From assembly GCA_028281005.1 (NCBI GenBank), contig JANQKS010000013.1, positions 62,001 through 126,000 on the forward strand: DNA of 64,000 nt, written 5' to 3'. Of this stretch, positions 44,157 to 52,726 are shown piece by piece (the first letter of the stretch is position 1; each line of letters starts with the position of its first letter). Below the pieces are notes generated by a model that saw nothing but the letters and a program-made list of their open reading frames with translations, was not told the DNA's origin and ran no database searches. The DNA comes from Pseudomonadales bacterium. GTDB taxonomy: Bacteria; Pseudomonadota; Gammaproteobacteria; Pseudomonadales; Azotimanducaceae. A program made the translations under genes and the position numbers.

Positions 44157-44355
44157 GAAGCTGCTCAAACCCCTACACCGCCAACGTACCCGCCGCCGCA
44201 ATAAATTTCATGTGTTAGGTAACCAAGATCTGGCCGCCTATTACTGTGTGAGCTTAAGTGAGTTAGAAGACTACTTGGTAGAGCACGGGTTGCCTTTTCA
44301 CAAAGACAGCTGCGGCAACTTGTGGGCTTCTTGCAAGAAAGACACCGCCGCATAA
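44155..44355 (+). CDS. Small HTH/excisionase-like protein
   Basis: A 66-residue basic protein. After an Arg-rich N-terminus (QRTRRRNKF) comes LGNQDLAAYYCVSLSELEDYLVEHGLPFHKDSCGNLWAS (given in part), which resembles the short winged HTH of excisionase or Nu1-type proteins: a helix with a Leu-Ala start, a turn VSLSELEDYL, then a GLPF wing. The resemblance is by pattern only. It has no obvious ribosome site because its start lies in a palindrome, so a leaderless transcript is possible. It is convergent with alanine dehydrogenase and follows the flavoprotein gene by 53 bases. Confidence 0.6.
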   Translation: MKLLKPLHRQRTRRRNKFHVLGNQDLAAYYCVSLSELEDYLVEHGLPFHKDSCGNLWASCKKDTAA

Positions 44356-44359
44356 GCAT

Positions 44360-45457
44360 TTACGCCACCATCTTGTGCGTCAAACCCAGCGCTTTGGCGA
44401 CCGCGGGATGGCATATTTCTCCGTTGTGTACATTTAGGCCCTTGGCAAACCCGGCGTCTGTGGTGCAAGCAGCGTGAAGACCTTCGGTGGCAAGGAGATT
44501 GATGTAGGGCAGCGTGACGTTATTGAGTGCTTGTGTTGATGTCCTCGCCACGGCGCCGGGCATATTAGTCACGCAGTAGTGCACTACCCCTTGTTCAATA
44601 AACGTCGGTGCGTCGTGTGTCGTCGGGTGGCTGGATTCAAAACAGCCGCCCTGATCAATAGAAATATCCACCAGCGCAGCGCCCGGCTGCATCTGCGCCA
44701 GCAGCGTTCGATCGATCAGTTTGGGGGCCTTATCACCCGCCACCAGCGCAGCGCCAATCACCAGGTCCGCTTCGCGCACTGCATGCGCAATATTCTCTGT
44801 TGAGGCCATCAGGACCTTGGCGCGACCGGCAAACTGCGCCGACAGCTCGCGCAAGCGCGCGATTGATTTATCCAAAATGGTGACATCCGCTTGCAACCCC
44901 ACGGCCATGATCGCTGCGTTGCTACCCGCCATGCCGCCGCCCAGCACCACCACTTTGCCGGGTGCAACACCCGGCACACCGCCCAAAAGCGTGCCGCGTC
45001 CACCAAGTGGCGCCAACAGCGCCTGCGCGCCTACTTGTACCGACATGCGCCCCGCCACTTCACTCATCGGCGCCAACAGCGGCAATCGCCCGGCTGCGTC
45101 TTCCACGGTTTCGTAGGCAATGGCGGTTACCCCGCGGCGCATGAGTTCATGGGCTTGGGGTTGCGCTGTGGCAAGATGCAAAAACGTAAACAACATCTGG
45201 CCTGCATCAAGCTGCTTACACTCGCCTGAATCAGGCTCCTTCACTTTCACCACCAATTCTCCCGCAAAAGCCTGTTCCGCCTCCACGATGGCCGCACCGG
45301 CTTGGCGATAAGCCGCGTCGTCATAACCGATGGCTGTACCGGCTTGGGTCTGCACCCACACTTCGTGACCGGCATGGGTGAGTTCAGACACACTCGCCGG
45401 CGTCAGGCCAACCCGATACTCATGTACTTTGCTTTCCTTGGGCACACTGATTCGCAT
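44360..45457 (-). CDS. ald: Alanine dehydrogenase
   Basis: A 365-residue NAD-dependent L-alanine dehydrogenase, which interconverts alanine and pyruvate plus ammonia. Family residues are present: the substrate-binding lysine in VVKVKEP near residue 73, the catalytic histidine in LFTFLHLA near 95, and the NAD-binding KVVVLGGGMAG near 167. It is preferred over transhydrogenase alpha because of its length and the C-terminal NNVTLPYINLLATEG. The ATG at 45457 begins MRISVPKE; an in-frame start at 45487 adds ten non-conserved residues. It is divergent from an Lrp-type regulator that probably controls it. Confidence 0.95.
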   Translation of the reverse strand: MRISVPKESKVHEYRVGLTPASVSELTHAGHEVWVQTQAGTAIGYDDAAYRQAGAAIVEAEQAFAGELVVKVKEPDSGECKQLDAGQMLFTFLHLATAQPQAHELMRRGVTAIAYETVEDAAGRLPLLAPMSEVAGRMSVQVGAQALLAPLGGRGTLLGGVPGVAPGKVVVLGGGMAGSNAAIMAVGLQADVTILDKSIARLRELSAQFAGRAKVLMASTENIAHAVREADLVIGAALVAGDKAPKLIDRTLLAQMQPGAALVDISIDQGGCFESSHPTTHDAPTFIEQGVVHYCVTNMPGAVARTSTQALNNVTLPYINLLATEGLHAACTTDAGFAKGLNVHNGEICHPAVAKALGLTHKMVA

Positions 45458-45587
45458 CACTTCGGTTCCCTGTGCGTTCCTGTGCAATAAGGCTTCATAT
45501 TCTATGCTGGCATTTTGCTTGGATGTTTGCGTAATCGGCCGTTCAAGCTATTATTAACGCAACTTTCTGCGGATAATTGGCTGAATA

Positions 45588-46061
45588 TTGACTTTATCTT
45601 CTAATTTAGACCGGACAGACCGTTTGATTCTGCATGAGGTACAGACCGACGGCAGGATCAGCAACGCCGCCTTGGCAGAACGTGTCAGCCTGTCTGAAAG
45701 TGCTTGTTTGCGCAGACTGAGGCGCCTGGAGCAAGACGGTCTGATCCGCGGCTATGTCGGTTTGGTGGATCAATCCCGGGCCGGCTTTCCCGACAACGTC
45801 TTTGTGCGCATTACGCTACACAGCCAACAACAAGACGACCTCGCCGCTTTTGAGCGCGAAGCTCGGGACATCCCGGAAGTGATGGAGTGTTACCTGATGA
45901 GTGGCGACGCCGACTACCTGCTGCGCGTCATTGTGGCAGACGCGCGCGATTATGAACGGGTACACAGCCAGCGATTGACCCGGCTGCCCGGCGTGGCCCG
46001 GGTGCACAGCAGCTTTGCGCTGCGCACCGTGGCCAAAAAAACCGAGGTGCCTATTCGCTGA
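45588..46061 (+). CDS. Lrp/AsnC-family transcriptional regulator
   Basis: A 157-residue regulator with an N-terminal HTH (LDRTDRLILHEVQTDGRIS then LAERVSLSESACLRRLRRLE) and a C-terminal amino-acid-sensing RAM domain (MECYLMSGDADYLLRV). The start is TTG at 45588. Divergent pairing with ald is common: such regulators activate alanine dehydrogenase when alanine is present. The 130-bp intergenic region therefore should hold the operator, though I see no clear symmetrical site. Confidence 0.93.
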   Translation: MTLSSNLDRTDRLILHEVQTDGRISNAALAERVSLSESACLRRLRRLEQDGLIRGYVGLVDQSRAGFPDNVFVRITLHSQQQDDLAAFEREARDIPEVMECYLMSGDADYLLRVIVADARDYERVHSQRLTRLPGVARVHSSFALRTVAKKTEVPIR

Positions 46062-46074
46062 AGCAGCCGCGGGT

Positions 46075-46659
46075 CTAGAGCGAGCCCGCCAGTAAAAACT
46101 CCTCTACCGCCAAGCGTTGGCGCGGATTTTCATCACGAGTTGCAATGTCCGGGTCTAATTCGGGGTTAGGTCCCGCGTAACCCATGGCCAAGGCGGTGAC
46201 CGGCTGAATGTTCTCTGCCAGCTCAAAACGTTCTATCGCCAATTCCGGCTCGATACCCGCCATTTGATGCACGCGAATGCCGCGGCTGGTGGCTTCAACG
46301 GTCAAATTAGCCGACGCCGCACCCAGGTCATGCTGCGCCCAGGCGTTAGGTTTACCGTTGTGTTCAAAATCTTTGCGAATCAAACCCAGCGCCAACACCG
46401 GCACGTGTTGCCCCCAAGCTTGGTTACCCGGCACCAGCACATCTAACACTGCTTGCCAAAGCTCAGGCTGGCTGGATTTGTGGCCGACAATGTAGCGCCA
46501 GGGTTGCGCGTTAAACGCAGAGGCGGTCCAACGCGCGGCTTCGAACATGGATTGCAAATCCTCTAGCGCCACGTCTTGGGCCGGGTCGAAGTTGTACGGG
46601 CTGAAACGTTCCACATGCAAGGCATGGATGGGCTGAGCTGGGGTTGCGTTTCTATTCAT
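46075..46659 (-). CDS. Nitroreductase-family flavoprotein
   Basis: A 194-residue FMN-dependent nitroreductase-like protein. The opening LQSMFEAARWTASAFNAQPWRYIV is the FMN-binding block, GAASANLTVEATSRG is the second, and ALAMGYAG is near the C-terminus. Family members reduce nitro compounds, quinones or enones using NAD(P)H. It follows the pirin gene in the same direction after 80 bases and may share its regulation. Confidence 0.9.
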   Translation of the reverse strand: MNRNATPAQPIHALHVERFSPYNFDPAQDVALEDLQSMFEAARWTASAFNAQPWRYIVGHKSSQPELWQAVLDVLVPGNQAWGQHVPVLALGLIRKDFEHNGKPNAWAQHDLGAASANLTVEATSRGIRVHQMAGIEPELAIERFELAENIQPVTALAMGYAGPNPELDPDIATRDENPRQRLAVEEFLLAGSL

Positions 46660-46739
46660 GATGACTCCTTTGGTTTTTCCCTAAGCAGGTAATGAGTGGG
46701 TTATAAGTGGGTTAACTGATCAAAAATTCTGTGTGGACC

Positions 46740-47468
46740 TTAACTGTCTGCCATATCAAACAGCAGGATTTCGGCACTATCTGGCGATTGCGTTCCGTCC
46801 GCAGCCGCCAGCGTGCTGATAGTAAGGTCAGCTACGTGTGAAACCGCGAGGCCATCACCGCTTTCAAGTTGTGCTTCACCGACAGCCACCGACCCGGACA
46901 TCACTTGCAGCCAAGCCCTACGGTTTGCCTGCAACGTGTGCGTCACGCCATGCCCGGGCTGCAAACGCGCCAGGTATAAATCCACGTCTTGGTGGATGGT
47001 GAGCGAACCTAGGTGCCCATCCCGTGAACCAACCAGATGCAGTTCGTTAGAAGCGGTAGCGGCAAAAGACTTCTGCTCGTAACTCGGCGCCAAACCGGTC
47101 TCTTCAGGGACAATCCAGATCTGTAAAAACTCCAACGCTTCGTCGTCTGAGGCGTTAAATTCGCTGTGGCGGATACCGGTACCGGCGGTCATACGCTGCA
47201 CTTCGCCGGCTCCTATCACCGAGCTATGGCCAAGGCTGTCACGATGAGCCATGGCACCTGCGCGTACCACGGAGATGATTTCCATATCGCTGTGGCCGTG
47301 AGCAGGGAAACCGGCGCCCGGCGCCACGCGATCTTCATTAATCACCCGCAACGGTCCAAAACCCATATGCGCAGGATCGTAGTACTGGCCAAATGAAAAC
47401 GAGTGCTGGCTGTGCAACCCAGGCAATTGAGCCTGGCCTCTTGCTTGAGCGGGTCGAATGGCTTGCAT
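46740..47468 (-). CDS. Pirin-family protein
   Basis: A 242-residue bicupin. The N-terminal cupin has the metal site HSFSFGQYYDP followed by GFPAHGHSDMEIISVV near residue 55 and HSSVIGAGEVQRMTAGTGIRHSEFN near 80 (given in part), giving a His/His/His/Glu set typical of pirins with quercetinase-like activity. The C-terminal cupin is shorter. It is divergent from a LysR-type gene with an operator-like palindrome between them and probably protects against quinone or phenolic stress. Confidence 0.92.
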   Translation of the reverse strand: MQAIRPAQARGQAQLPGLHSQHSFSFGQYYDPAHMGFGPLRVINEDRVAPGAGFPAHGHSDMEIISVVRAGAMAHRDSLGHSSVIGAGEVQRMTAGTGIRHSEFNASDDEALEFLQIWIVPEETGLAPSYEQKSFAATASNELHLVGSRDGHLGSLTIHQDVDLYLARLQPGHGVTHTLQANRRAWLQVMSGSVAVGEAQLESGDGLAVSHVADLTISTLAAADGTQSPDSAEILLFDMADS

Positions 47469-47560
47469 GACTACCCTCCTTGTTTCTCCTTATTGACCGT
47501 TAGTTATAAAAGACATGGGCATTCTAAACGTCGCTCAAAACAAAACAATCAATCAGAAAA

Positions 47561-47575
47561 GAAACATATTGTTTC
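47561..47575. promoter_or_regulatory. Palindrome between pirin and LysR genes
   Basis: GAAACA-TAT-TGTTTC is a perfect inverted repeat with a three-base centre, 46 bp upstream of the LysR ATG and about 93 bp upstream of the pirin start. It fits as the LysR protein's own binding site for divergent control. Confidence 0.45.
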
Positions 47576-47620
47576 CATTTTGGATACAATTGATGACCGA
47601 TATCGCTAAAGAGGAGCCAT

Positions 47621-48535
47621 ATGGATTTTGTGCAGGGCATGCGTGCCTATACCAAGGTCGTGGAGCTTGAAGGGTTTGCCGCGGCTGCTCGGGAACTTGG
47701 CGTATCTCGCTCTATGATCAATAAGCGGGTCGCGAAGCTAGAGAACGAACTGGGTGCGCAATTGCTACGCCGTAGCACCCGACGAGTATCCACCACGGAT
47801 ACAGGCAATGCTTTCTATGCGCGCTGCGTGCAAATCCTCGCTGATTTAGATGAGGCAATTAGCTCTGTTAGAGAGCAGCAGGACCACCCATCAGGCAATT
47901 TACGCATCAACGCACCCATGACTCTGGGAACCTTACACCTAGCACCGCTCATCGCCGAATTCATGGGTCTGTACCCGGATGTACGCGTGGAGATGGTATT
48001 GAACGACCGCTACGTGGATCCGTTAGAGGAAGGCTTCGACGTTACCGTAAGGGTTGGCGAGCCGGAATATTCCACCAGCCTGGTGACCCAAGAAATTGTT
48101 GCGGCACCGCGCGTGCTCTGCTGCGCACCCGCCTATCTCGCCAAGCATGGCAGACCCCATCAACCAACTGATCTGAAACACCATCACATGCTGCACTATG
48201 GCTACCAGGAATCAGGTCAAGTGTGGCGTCTTACCGATGCTGAACAGACACTTTCTGTGGCCATCCAGTGCATTATGTGGTCCAACAATGGTGAGGTCCT
48301 TCGAGCCGCGGCTGTGGCGGCCCATGGCATCGCCATGTTGCCAACATTCATTATTGAGCGCGACCTGCACGAAGGCCGATTGGTACCCATACTGGAGGAT
48401 TACCCGCCGACGCCGAGCAGTTTGTTGACGTTGTATCCTCGTCACCGTCACTTGTCCACCAAGGTGCAGTTGTTTGTGAGCTTGTTAAAGGACAGGCTTG
48501 GCGAGGGAGCGAATTGGCAACCCTTACAAGACTGA
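47621..48535 (+). CDS. LysR-family transcriptional regulator
   Basis: A 304-residue LTTR. The winged HTH is at the N-terminus ([36 protein letters not shown], given in part), and the periplasmic-binding-like effector domain starts near residue 90 with [18 protein letters not shown]. It belongs to the group that usually regulates divergent quinone/pirin/oxidoreductase genes. A GAGGAG ribosome site precedes the ATG. The likely target is the pirin-nitroreductase pair. Confidence 0.95.
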   Translation: MDFVQGMRAYTKVVELEGFAAAARELGVSRSMINKRVAKLENELGAQLLRRSTRRVSTTDTGNAFYARCVQILADLDEAISSVREQQDHPSGNLRINAPMTLGTLHLAPLIAEFMGLYPDVRVEMVLNDRYVDPLEEGFDVTVRVGEPEYSTSLVTQEIVAAPRVLCCAPAYLAKHGRPHQPTDLKHHHMLHYGYQESGQVWRLTDAEQTLSVAIQCIMWSNNGEVLRAAAVAAHGIAMLPTFIIERDLHEGRLVPILEDYPPTPSSLLTLYPRHRHLSTKVQLFVSLLKDRLGEGANWQPLQD

Positions 48536-48581
48536 CGCGAAGTAAGCCCGACCATCTGATGGCCGCGTGCATAGCCCAAAC

Positions 48582-50147
48582 TTAACGCGTAGGCGCCAAA
48601 CCTGCTGCTACTGGATAGGCCGCCGCGCGCTGCACCACCGCTGGATTGACTTCCAAGACCCGCCGCCGACTTTCTCCAGGTGCTAGATACGACAGCCGTT
48701 GGGACGTAGTACGAACACCTTCCGTGGTCTGCAACTCAACTCGCACAAGCACATCTTTGACTGCCAAACCTGCATTGTTACGAACCAACAATACATATCG
48801 ATTGTTGTCATCCAGGCCGACCCGGGTTTGGATGTATTTAGCGGGTTGTTCAGGTAATTCCAGACGCGTCAAGCTCAAGCGCGCCGCCTGACCTTCAGCA
48901 CCCTGCCCCTGCCCAGCCTGGGCGTAGTACTGTTTGGCCGCCTCCAAATCGCCTTCTGCTTCAGCCAACTGGCCGAGGGCTTGATAGGCGGACGCGGTGG
49001 GTAACAATCGGACGGACTGGCTCAAGTCCGACTTGGCGCGACCGTTCTGCTGCTGTTTCGCAAAAGTCAAACCGCGGCTTAAGTAGTAGACAAAGTATCC
49101 GCTGTCGCGCTCGATAGCTCGATCAAAATTAGTCAGGGCATCGTCATAGCGGGATTGTTTGTAACGAATTGAGCCGCGTAAGCCATGAAACAAAGCTTCT
49201 CTGTTAGAAATGGCCAAAGCAGTATTCACCTTGGCTAACGCCGCGTCATAATCGCCATCTTCATATAGATCTCGCGCCTCATCGTAGGCATTAAAGGCGG
49301 GCTGAACCTCTCGCAGGCCAGCCGTGGCTCTGGCATAGGCAGGTTGGCCAAGGACACCGCCTGCGGTGCCTTCGTCACGCAATTGCTTGACCAACATGCG
49401 GTTGTTGGCAAGCCGTTCTTCAGAAGGCGGGTGGGTGGCCATCAATCCCTCCAAAAAGCTGCTCTGGCGACCAGCGGACAGTTTCACAAAAATCTCTTGT
49501 AAGGTCACAGCCCCATAGGGGTCATACCCCGCTTGGGCCATAAACCTGGTGCCATAAAAGTCTGCTTCGCGCTCCGCGTCACGGGAGTTCTTCTGATTGA
49601 GCAAGCTTGCCGCTAGTTGGGCACTGCCGAGCACACCGCCCGCATATTCCTGGCCTGCGGTGCCAACGGCCGCAGCCACCAAGACTGCCTGGGCCAACAA
49701 GCCGCGCTCCAATCGTTTGGCACCGTGACGGGCAGCAGCGTGTGCAACCTCATGTCCCAGCACAGCTGCTAACTCGGCTTCGTTGCGCATCAGTGTCAAC
49801 AACCCTCGATTGATGGCGATCTTACCCCCCGGCAGAGCCCAGGCATTCGGCATGCTGTTATTGAGCACGACGAACTCATAAGGCAAGTCGACCCCACTTG
49901 CGGCTGCAAGCTTCTGACCAACCTGGTCGACGTACGCCGTTAACGCGGGATCTGTATTGTAAGGGCCACCCTGTATCTGCTGGGCTGGGGCAAATTGCTC
50001 CTGCCCGATGGCAATCTCTTGTGACGTGCTGACCAACGCAATTTCACGTTGACCGGTCACTGGATTCACCGCACACCCGGTTACCACCAACAGTAGCGCC
50101 AACACACCCATGCCGCGGCTTGCGGACCGGTATTGTGACAGTTTCAT
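48582..50147 (-). CDS. M48-family metalloprotease lipoprotein with TPR repeats
   Basis: A 521-residue exported protein. The signal peptide ends in lipobox LVVTGC (Cys25). The M48 peptidase domain follows, with the zinc motif HEVAH at residues 132-136 and the third ligand in SRDAEREADFYG near residue 200. The C-terminal half contains tetratricopeptide repeats (for example near 290-400) and a final beta-rich segment. It resembles BepA/LoiP-type proteases for outer-membrane protein quality control but has an extra C-terminal domain. The start at 50147 has AGGAG upstream, better than an earlier in-frame ATG. Confidence 0.9.
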   Translation of the reverse strand: MKLSQYRSASRGMGVLALLLVVTGCAVNPVTGQREIALVSTSQEIAIGQEQFAPAQQIQGGPYNTDPALTAYVDQVGQKLAAASGVDLPYEFVVLNNSMPNAWALPGGKIAINRGLLTLMRNEAELAAVLGHEVAHAAARHGAKRLERGLLAQAVLVAAAVGTAGQEYAGGVLGSAQLAASLLNQKNSRDAEREADFYGTRFMAQAGYDPYGAVTLQEIFVKLSAGRQSSFLEGLMATHPPSEERLANNRMLVKQLRDEGTAGGVLGQPAYARATAGLREVQPAFNAYDEARDLYEDGDYDAALAKVNTALAISNREALFHGLRGSIRYKQSRYDDALTNFDRAIERDSGYFVYYLSRGLTFAKQQQNGRAKSDLSQSVRLLPTASAYQALGQLAEAEGDLEAAKQYYAQAGQGQGAEGQAARLSLTRLELPEQPAKYIQTRVGLDDNNRYVLLVRNNAGLAVKDVLVRVELQTTEGVRTTSQRLSYLAPGESRRRVLEVNPAVVQRAAAYPVAAGLAPTR

Positions 50148-50292
50148 GACAATCTCCTGTGTGTGGCGTTGCATCGGACCCGGCACCGCAGCAGGTAAGC
50201 AAATTTACAATTCACTACAACGTGAAAACAGCGCTGCCAGCGTCTTTCGCCTATTTTGAACATGTAACGTGGCACATGGAAGCATCAACCCT

Positions 50293-50475
50293 ATGGCCGA
50301 TTCGCCAACCGACGCAAAACCCCAAGGGGAGCGCTCAATAAGCGACGCCGATCGTCTTAAACAAGACTATGCAAGCCGCATGGCGGGCGACCGGCCGGTG
50401 TCGCACAGCGTGGCGGTGGCCTATCGCCAACTGATTGCCCGATGCGAGCAACAAGCAAACAAAAGCCCTGAGTAA
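50293..50475 (+). CDS. Small hypothetical protein
   Basis: I do not recognise this 60-residue, hydrophilic, probably helical protein. It contains DADRLKQDYASRMAGDRP and a second helix over VAVAYRQLIARCEQQ. An in-frame GTG at 50269 could add eight residues. It lies between the metalloprotease (divergent) and a second small ORF on the same strand. Support is composition and position only. Confidence 0.45.
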   Translation: MADSPTDAKPQGERSISDADRLKQDYASRMAGDRPVSHSVAVAYRQLIARCEQQANKSPE

Positions 50476-50569
50476 CGCCCAAAAGCGCCCCATCCCGCCC
50501 GTTTGTTTTCCATTTTACCTCCATAAACCCTGCAGGGGCTTTGCAGCTTTACTGCCTAATATGCGAGGT

Positions 50570-50731
50570 ATGGAAAGCCAGTACCAACACTCAAGACGAA
50601 CTCCCGCGAGGGCCATTCTCATGGATGCTGATCTGGCAGAAGCAGACGATCACTTGAGCAAAAGTGAGAGCGTTTTGATCTTAGCTGCGCTGTGCACTCT
50701 TGCTGTGAGCATTTTGTTTTCTCTCCAATGA
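50570..50731 (+). CDS. Small single-span membrane protein
   Basis: A 53-residue ORF with an acidic, hydrophilic first half (DADLAEADDHLSKSE) and a C-terminal membrane helix (about residues 36-51, VLILAALCTLAVSIL). No family is recognised. An intrinsic terminator lies about 40 bases after its stop and nothing else precedes it, which supports its being a real gene. Its last 11 bases, including the TGA, are duplicated 17 bases later. The start could also be an in-frame ATG at 50561. Confidence 0.5.
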   Translation: MESQYQHSRRTPARAILMDADLAEADDHLSKSESVLILAALCTLAVSILFSLQ

Positions 50732-50748
50732 CCCCAACTCTCCAATGA
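50721..50748. repeat. Duplicated stop-codon segment of the small membrane protein
   Basis: CTCTCCAATGA is present at 50721-50731 (with the real TGA) and again at 50738-50748. The 17-bp period moves the second TGA to another frame. Confidence 0.85.
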
Positions 50749-50771
50749 GTACCTTGTGATATTAATATCGC

Positions 50772-50799
50772 AAACCCCGCTGAAAGCGGGGTTTTTTTT
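50772..50799 (+). terminator. Intrinsic terminator
   Basis: Arms 50772-50780 and 50786-50794 (core ACCCCGC/GCGGGGT) enclose a TGAAA loop and run straight into a T-tract ending at 50799. This is the clearest Rho-independent terminator in the window. Confidence 0.92.
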
Positions 50800-50889
50800 G
50801 CCTCGGAATTAACCCCGCGCAACTCTGGCCTTCGCACAGGCTTGGTGGCAAGGTATTGTTTGAACTGGGGAACAAACGGGAGGCAAGAC

Positions 50890-52101
50890 ATGCGTTTTGG
50901 CGTCTTTTACGAGCTGCAACTACCCAAACCGTGGACTGAGGATGCAGAGCACACCCTCATCCATGAAGCCATCGAACAAGTACAACTGGCGGACCGTCTT
51001 GGTATCGATTACGCCTGGGCGGTTGAACACCATTTCTTAGACGAATATTCCCATTGCTCCGCATCAGATGTGTTTCTCACCGCGCTCGCGGCCAAAACAG
51101 AGCACATTCGCGTGGGCTTTGGTATTCGCCAGGTCATCCCAAATTACAACCACCCATCGCGAACCGCAGAGTCGGTGGCAATGTTGGATCTCATCTCTAA
51201 CGGCCGCGTTGAATTTGGCATCGGCGAAGGGGCCACGCGTTTGGAGCTGCACGGTTATGGCATCGACGCCAAACAAAAGCGTGCGCTGTCGTTAGAAGCG
51301 GCCGAACAAATCGCCAACATGATGGTCATGGATCCCTACCCAGGCTATGAAGGTGAGGGTTTTTCCATGCCGTGCCGTAACGTTCTGCCAAAACCCCACC
51401 AAAAACCACACCCACCCATGTGGCTTGCCTGCACCAACCGTAAAACCATTGAGGTGGCGGCGCGTAATGGCTTAGGAGCACTGGCGTTCACCTTTGTCGA
51501 CCCGGAGGAAGCCCGTACCTGGGCGGACATTTACTACAACATCATCAAATCGGAAGAGTGCGTCCCACTCGGCCATCGGGTAAACGCCAACATCGCCTTG
51601 GTATCCGGTTTCTCTCTACATGAGAACGCCGAAGAAGCCCGCCGCCGCGGCAACGACGGATTTGCCTTTTTCCGCTACGCCATCAACGCCCTGGTGGCCA
51701 ATGACATAAAGCCGGGGCGCACCACATTGTGGGATGAATACGAAGCCTTGCGCGATCAGGATCTGCCCACCATTGCCGCCACGGGTATCGGCACGCCGGA
51801 GCACTTCACCCAGCACATTAAAGAGTTCCAAGACGTGGGTATCGACCAAGTGATTTTCCTGCAGCAGGGCGGCAAAAACCGCCATGAACACATCTGTGAA
51901 TCGTTAGAGTTGTTCGGTGATAAAGTCTTGCCGCAATTTGCTGATGGCCGCGAGCAACGCGAAGCTGACAAAGCAAGAGAACTGGCGCCCTATATTGAGG
52001 CCGCCTTGGCGCGTAAGCGCACCATGCCGTCGCTGGCGGATGACGACATTCCTGTGGTGTGGGCTTCGCGGGAACGGGAAGCGTTTTATCACAAGAGTTA
52101 G
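50890..52101 (+). CDS. Luciferase-like (LLM) flavin monooxygenase
   Basis: A 403-residue bacterial-luciferase-family protein. The opening MRFGVFYELQLPKPW, AWAVEHHFLDEYSH near residue 38, and GRVEFGIGEGATRLEL near residue 105 are typical of the larger FMN-dependent subgroup. The ATG at 50890 is preferred, preceded by GGGAGG. It is followed by glyoxalase I and two GST genes on the same strand, which suggests oxidative chemistry with glutathione-dependent detoxification of a reactive product. The substrate is unknown. Confidence 0.9.
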   Translation: MRFGVFYELQLPKPWTEDAEHTLIHEAIEQVQLADRLGIDYAWAVEHHFLDEYSHCSASDVFLTALAAKTEHIRVGFGIRQVIPNYNHPSRTAESVAMLDLISNGRVEFGIGEGATRLELHGYGIDAKQKRALSLEAAEQIANMMVMDPYPGYEGEGFSMPCRNVLPKPHQKPHPPMWLACTNRKTIEVAARNGLGALAFTFVDPEEARTWADIYYNIIKSEECVPLGHRVNANIALVSGFSLHENAEEARRRGNDGFAFFRYAINALVANDIKPGRTTLWDEYEALRDQDLPTIAATGIGTPEHFTQHIKEFQDVGIDQVIFLQQGGKNRHEHICESLELFGDKVLPQFADGREQREADKARELAPYIEAALARKRTMPSLADDDIPVVWASREREAFYHKS

Positions 52102-52176
52102 GGCCCGACCCATCCACTGCCCTATTAACTGAAAACAAGTTCACCAAAACACGGACCACGAGGACACTACACAACC

Positions 52177-52647
52177 ATGAGCGACAATCCAGCCGACGCC
52201 ATCCAAATGGAGCAACCCCAAGTTCCGATGAAGTACCTGCACACTATGGTGCGGGTGACAGACATCGATAAATCCCTCGCCTTTTACTGCGATGCCCTGG
52301 GCCTGGAAGAACTAAATCGTTATGACAGCGAAGAAGGCCGCTTTACCTTGGTGTTTTTGGCGGCTCCTGGAGATTCCGAGGCGCAGGTAGAGCTGACCCA
52401 CAACTGGGATCCGGAAGCCCTCGCCGGCGGCCGCAACTTTGGCCACTTGGCTTATGCGGTCGACGACATTTACGCCACTTGCCAACGGCTGGTGGACCAC
52501 GGCGTGACCATCAACCGCCCGCCGCGGGATGGGCGCATGGCGTTTGTACGTTCGCCGGACGGTATTTCTGTCGAGTTGCTCCAGTCCGCCGGAGCGCAAG
52601 CACCCCAGGAGCCGTGGCAAAGCATGGAGAACATCGGCGAGTGGTAG
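52177..52647 (+). CDS. gloA: Glyoxalase I (lactoylglutathione lyase)-like protein
   Basis: A 156-residue VOC enzyme with the glyoxalase I arrangement: metal ligands His22 (KYLHTMVRV), Glu in QVELTHNW near residue 73, His in NFGHLAYAV near 88 and Glu in SVELLQ near 137. The segment SLAFYCDALGLEELNRYDS is diagnostic. It converts the methylglyoxal-glutathione hemithioacetal to S-lactoylglutathione. The N-terminus is about 18 residues longer than in E. coli GloA. The GST genes downstream fit a glutathione-linked role. Confidence 0.9.
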   Translation: MSDNPADAIQMEQPQVPMKYLHTMVRVTDIDKSLAFYCDALGLEELNRYDSEEGRFTLVFLAAPGDSEAQVELTHNWDPEALAGGRNFGHLAYAVDDIYATCQRLVDHGVTINRPPRDGRMAFVRSPDGISVELLQSAGAQAPQEPWQSMENIGEW

Positions 52648-52726
52648 CAGGTTCCACGCGCATCAATCTAACGACACACATTTTTTCTAGATCACTGTTT
52701 CTAAATTAAGCACGGGAGAGAGGACT

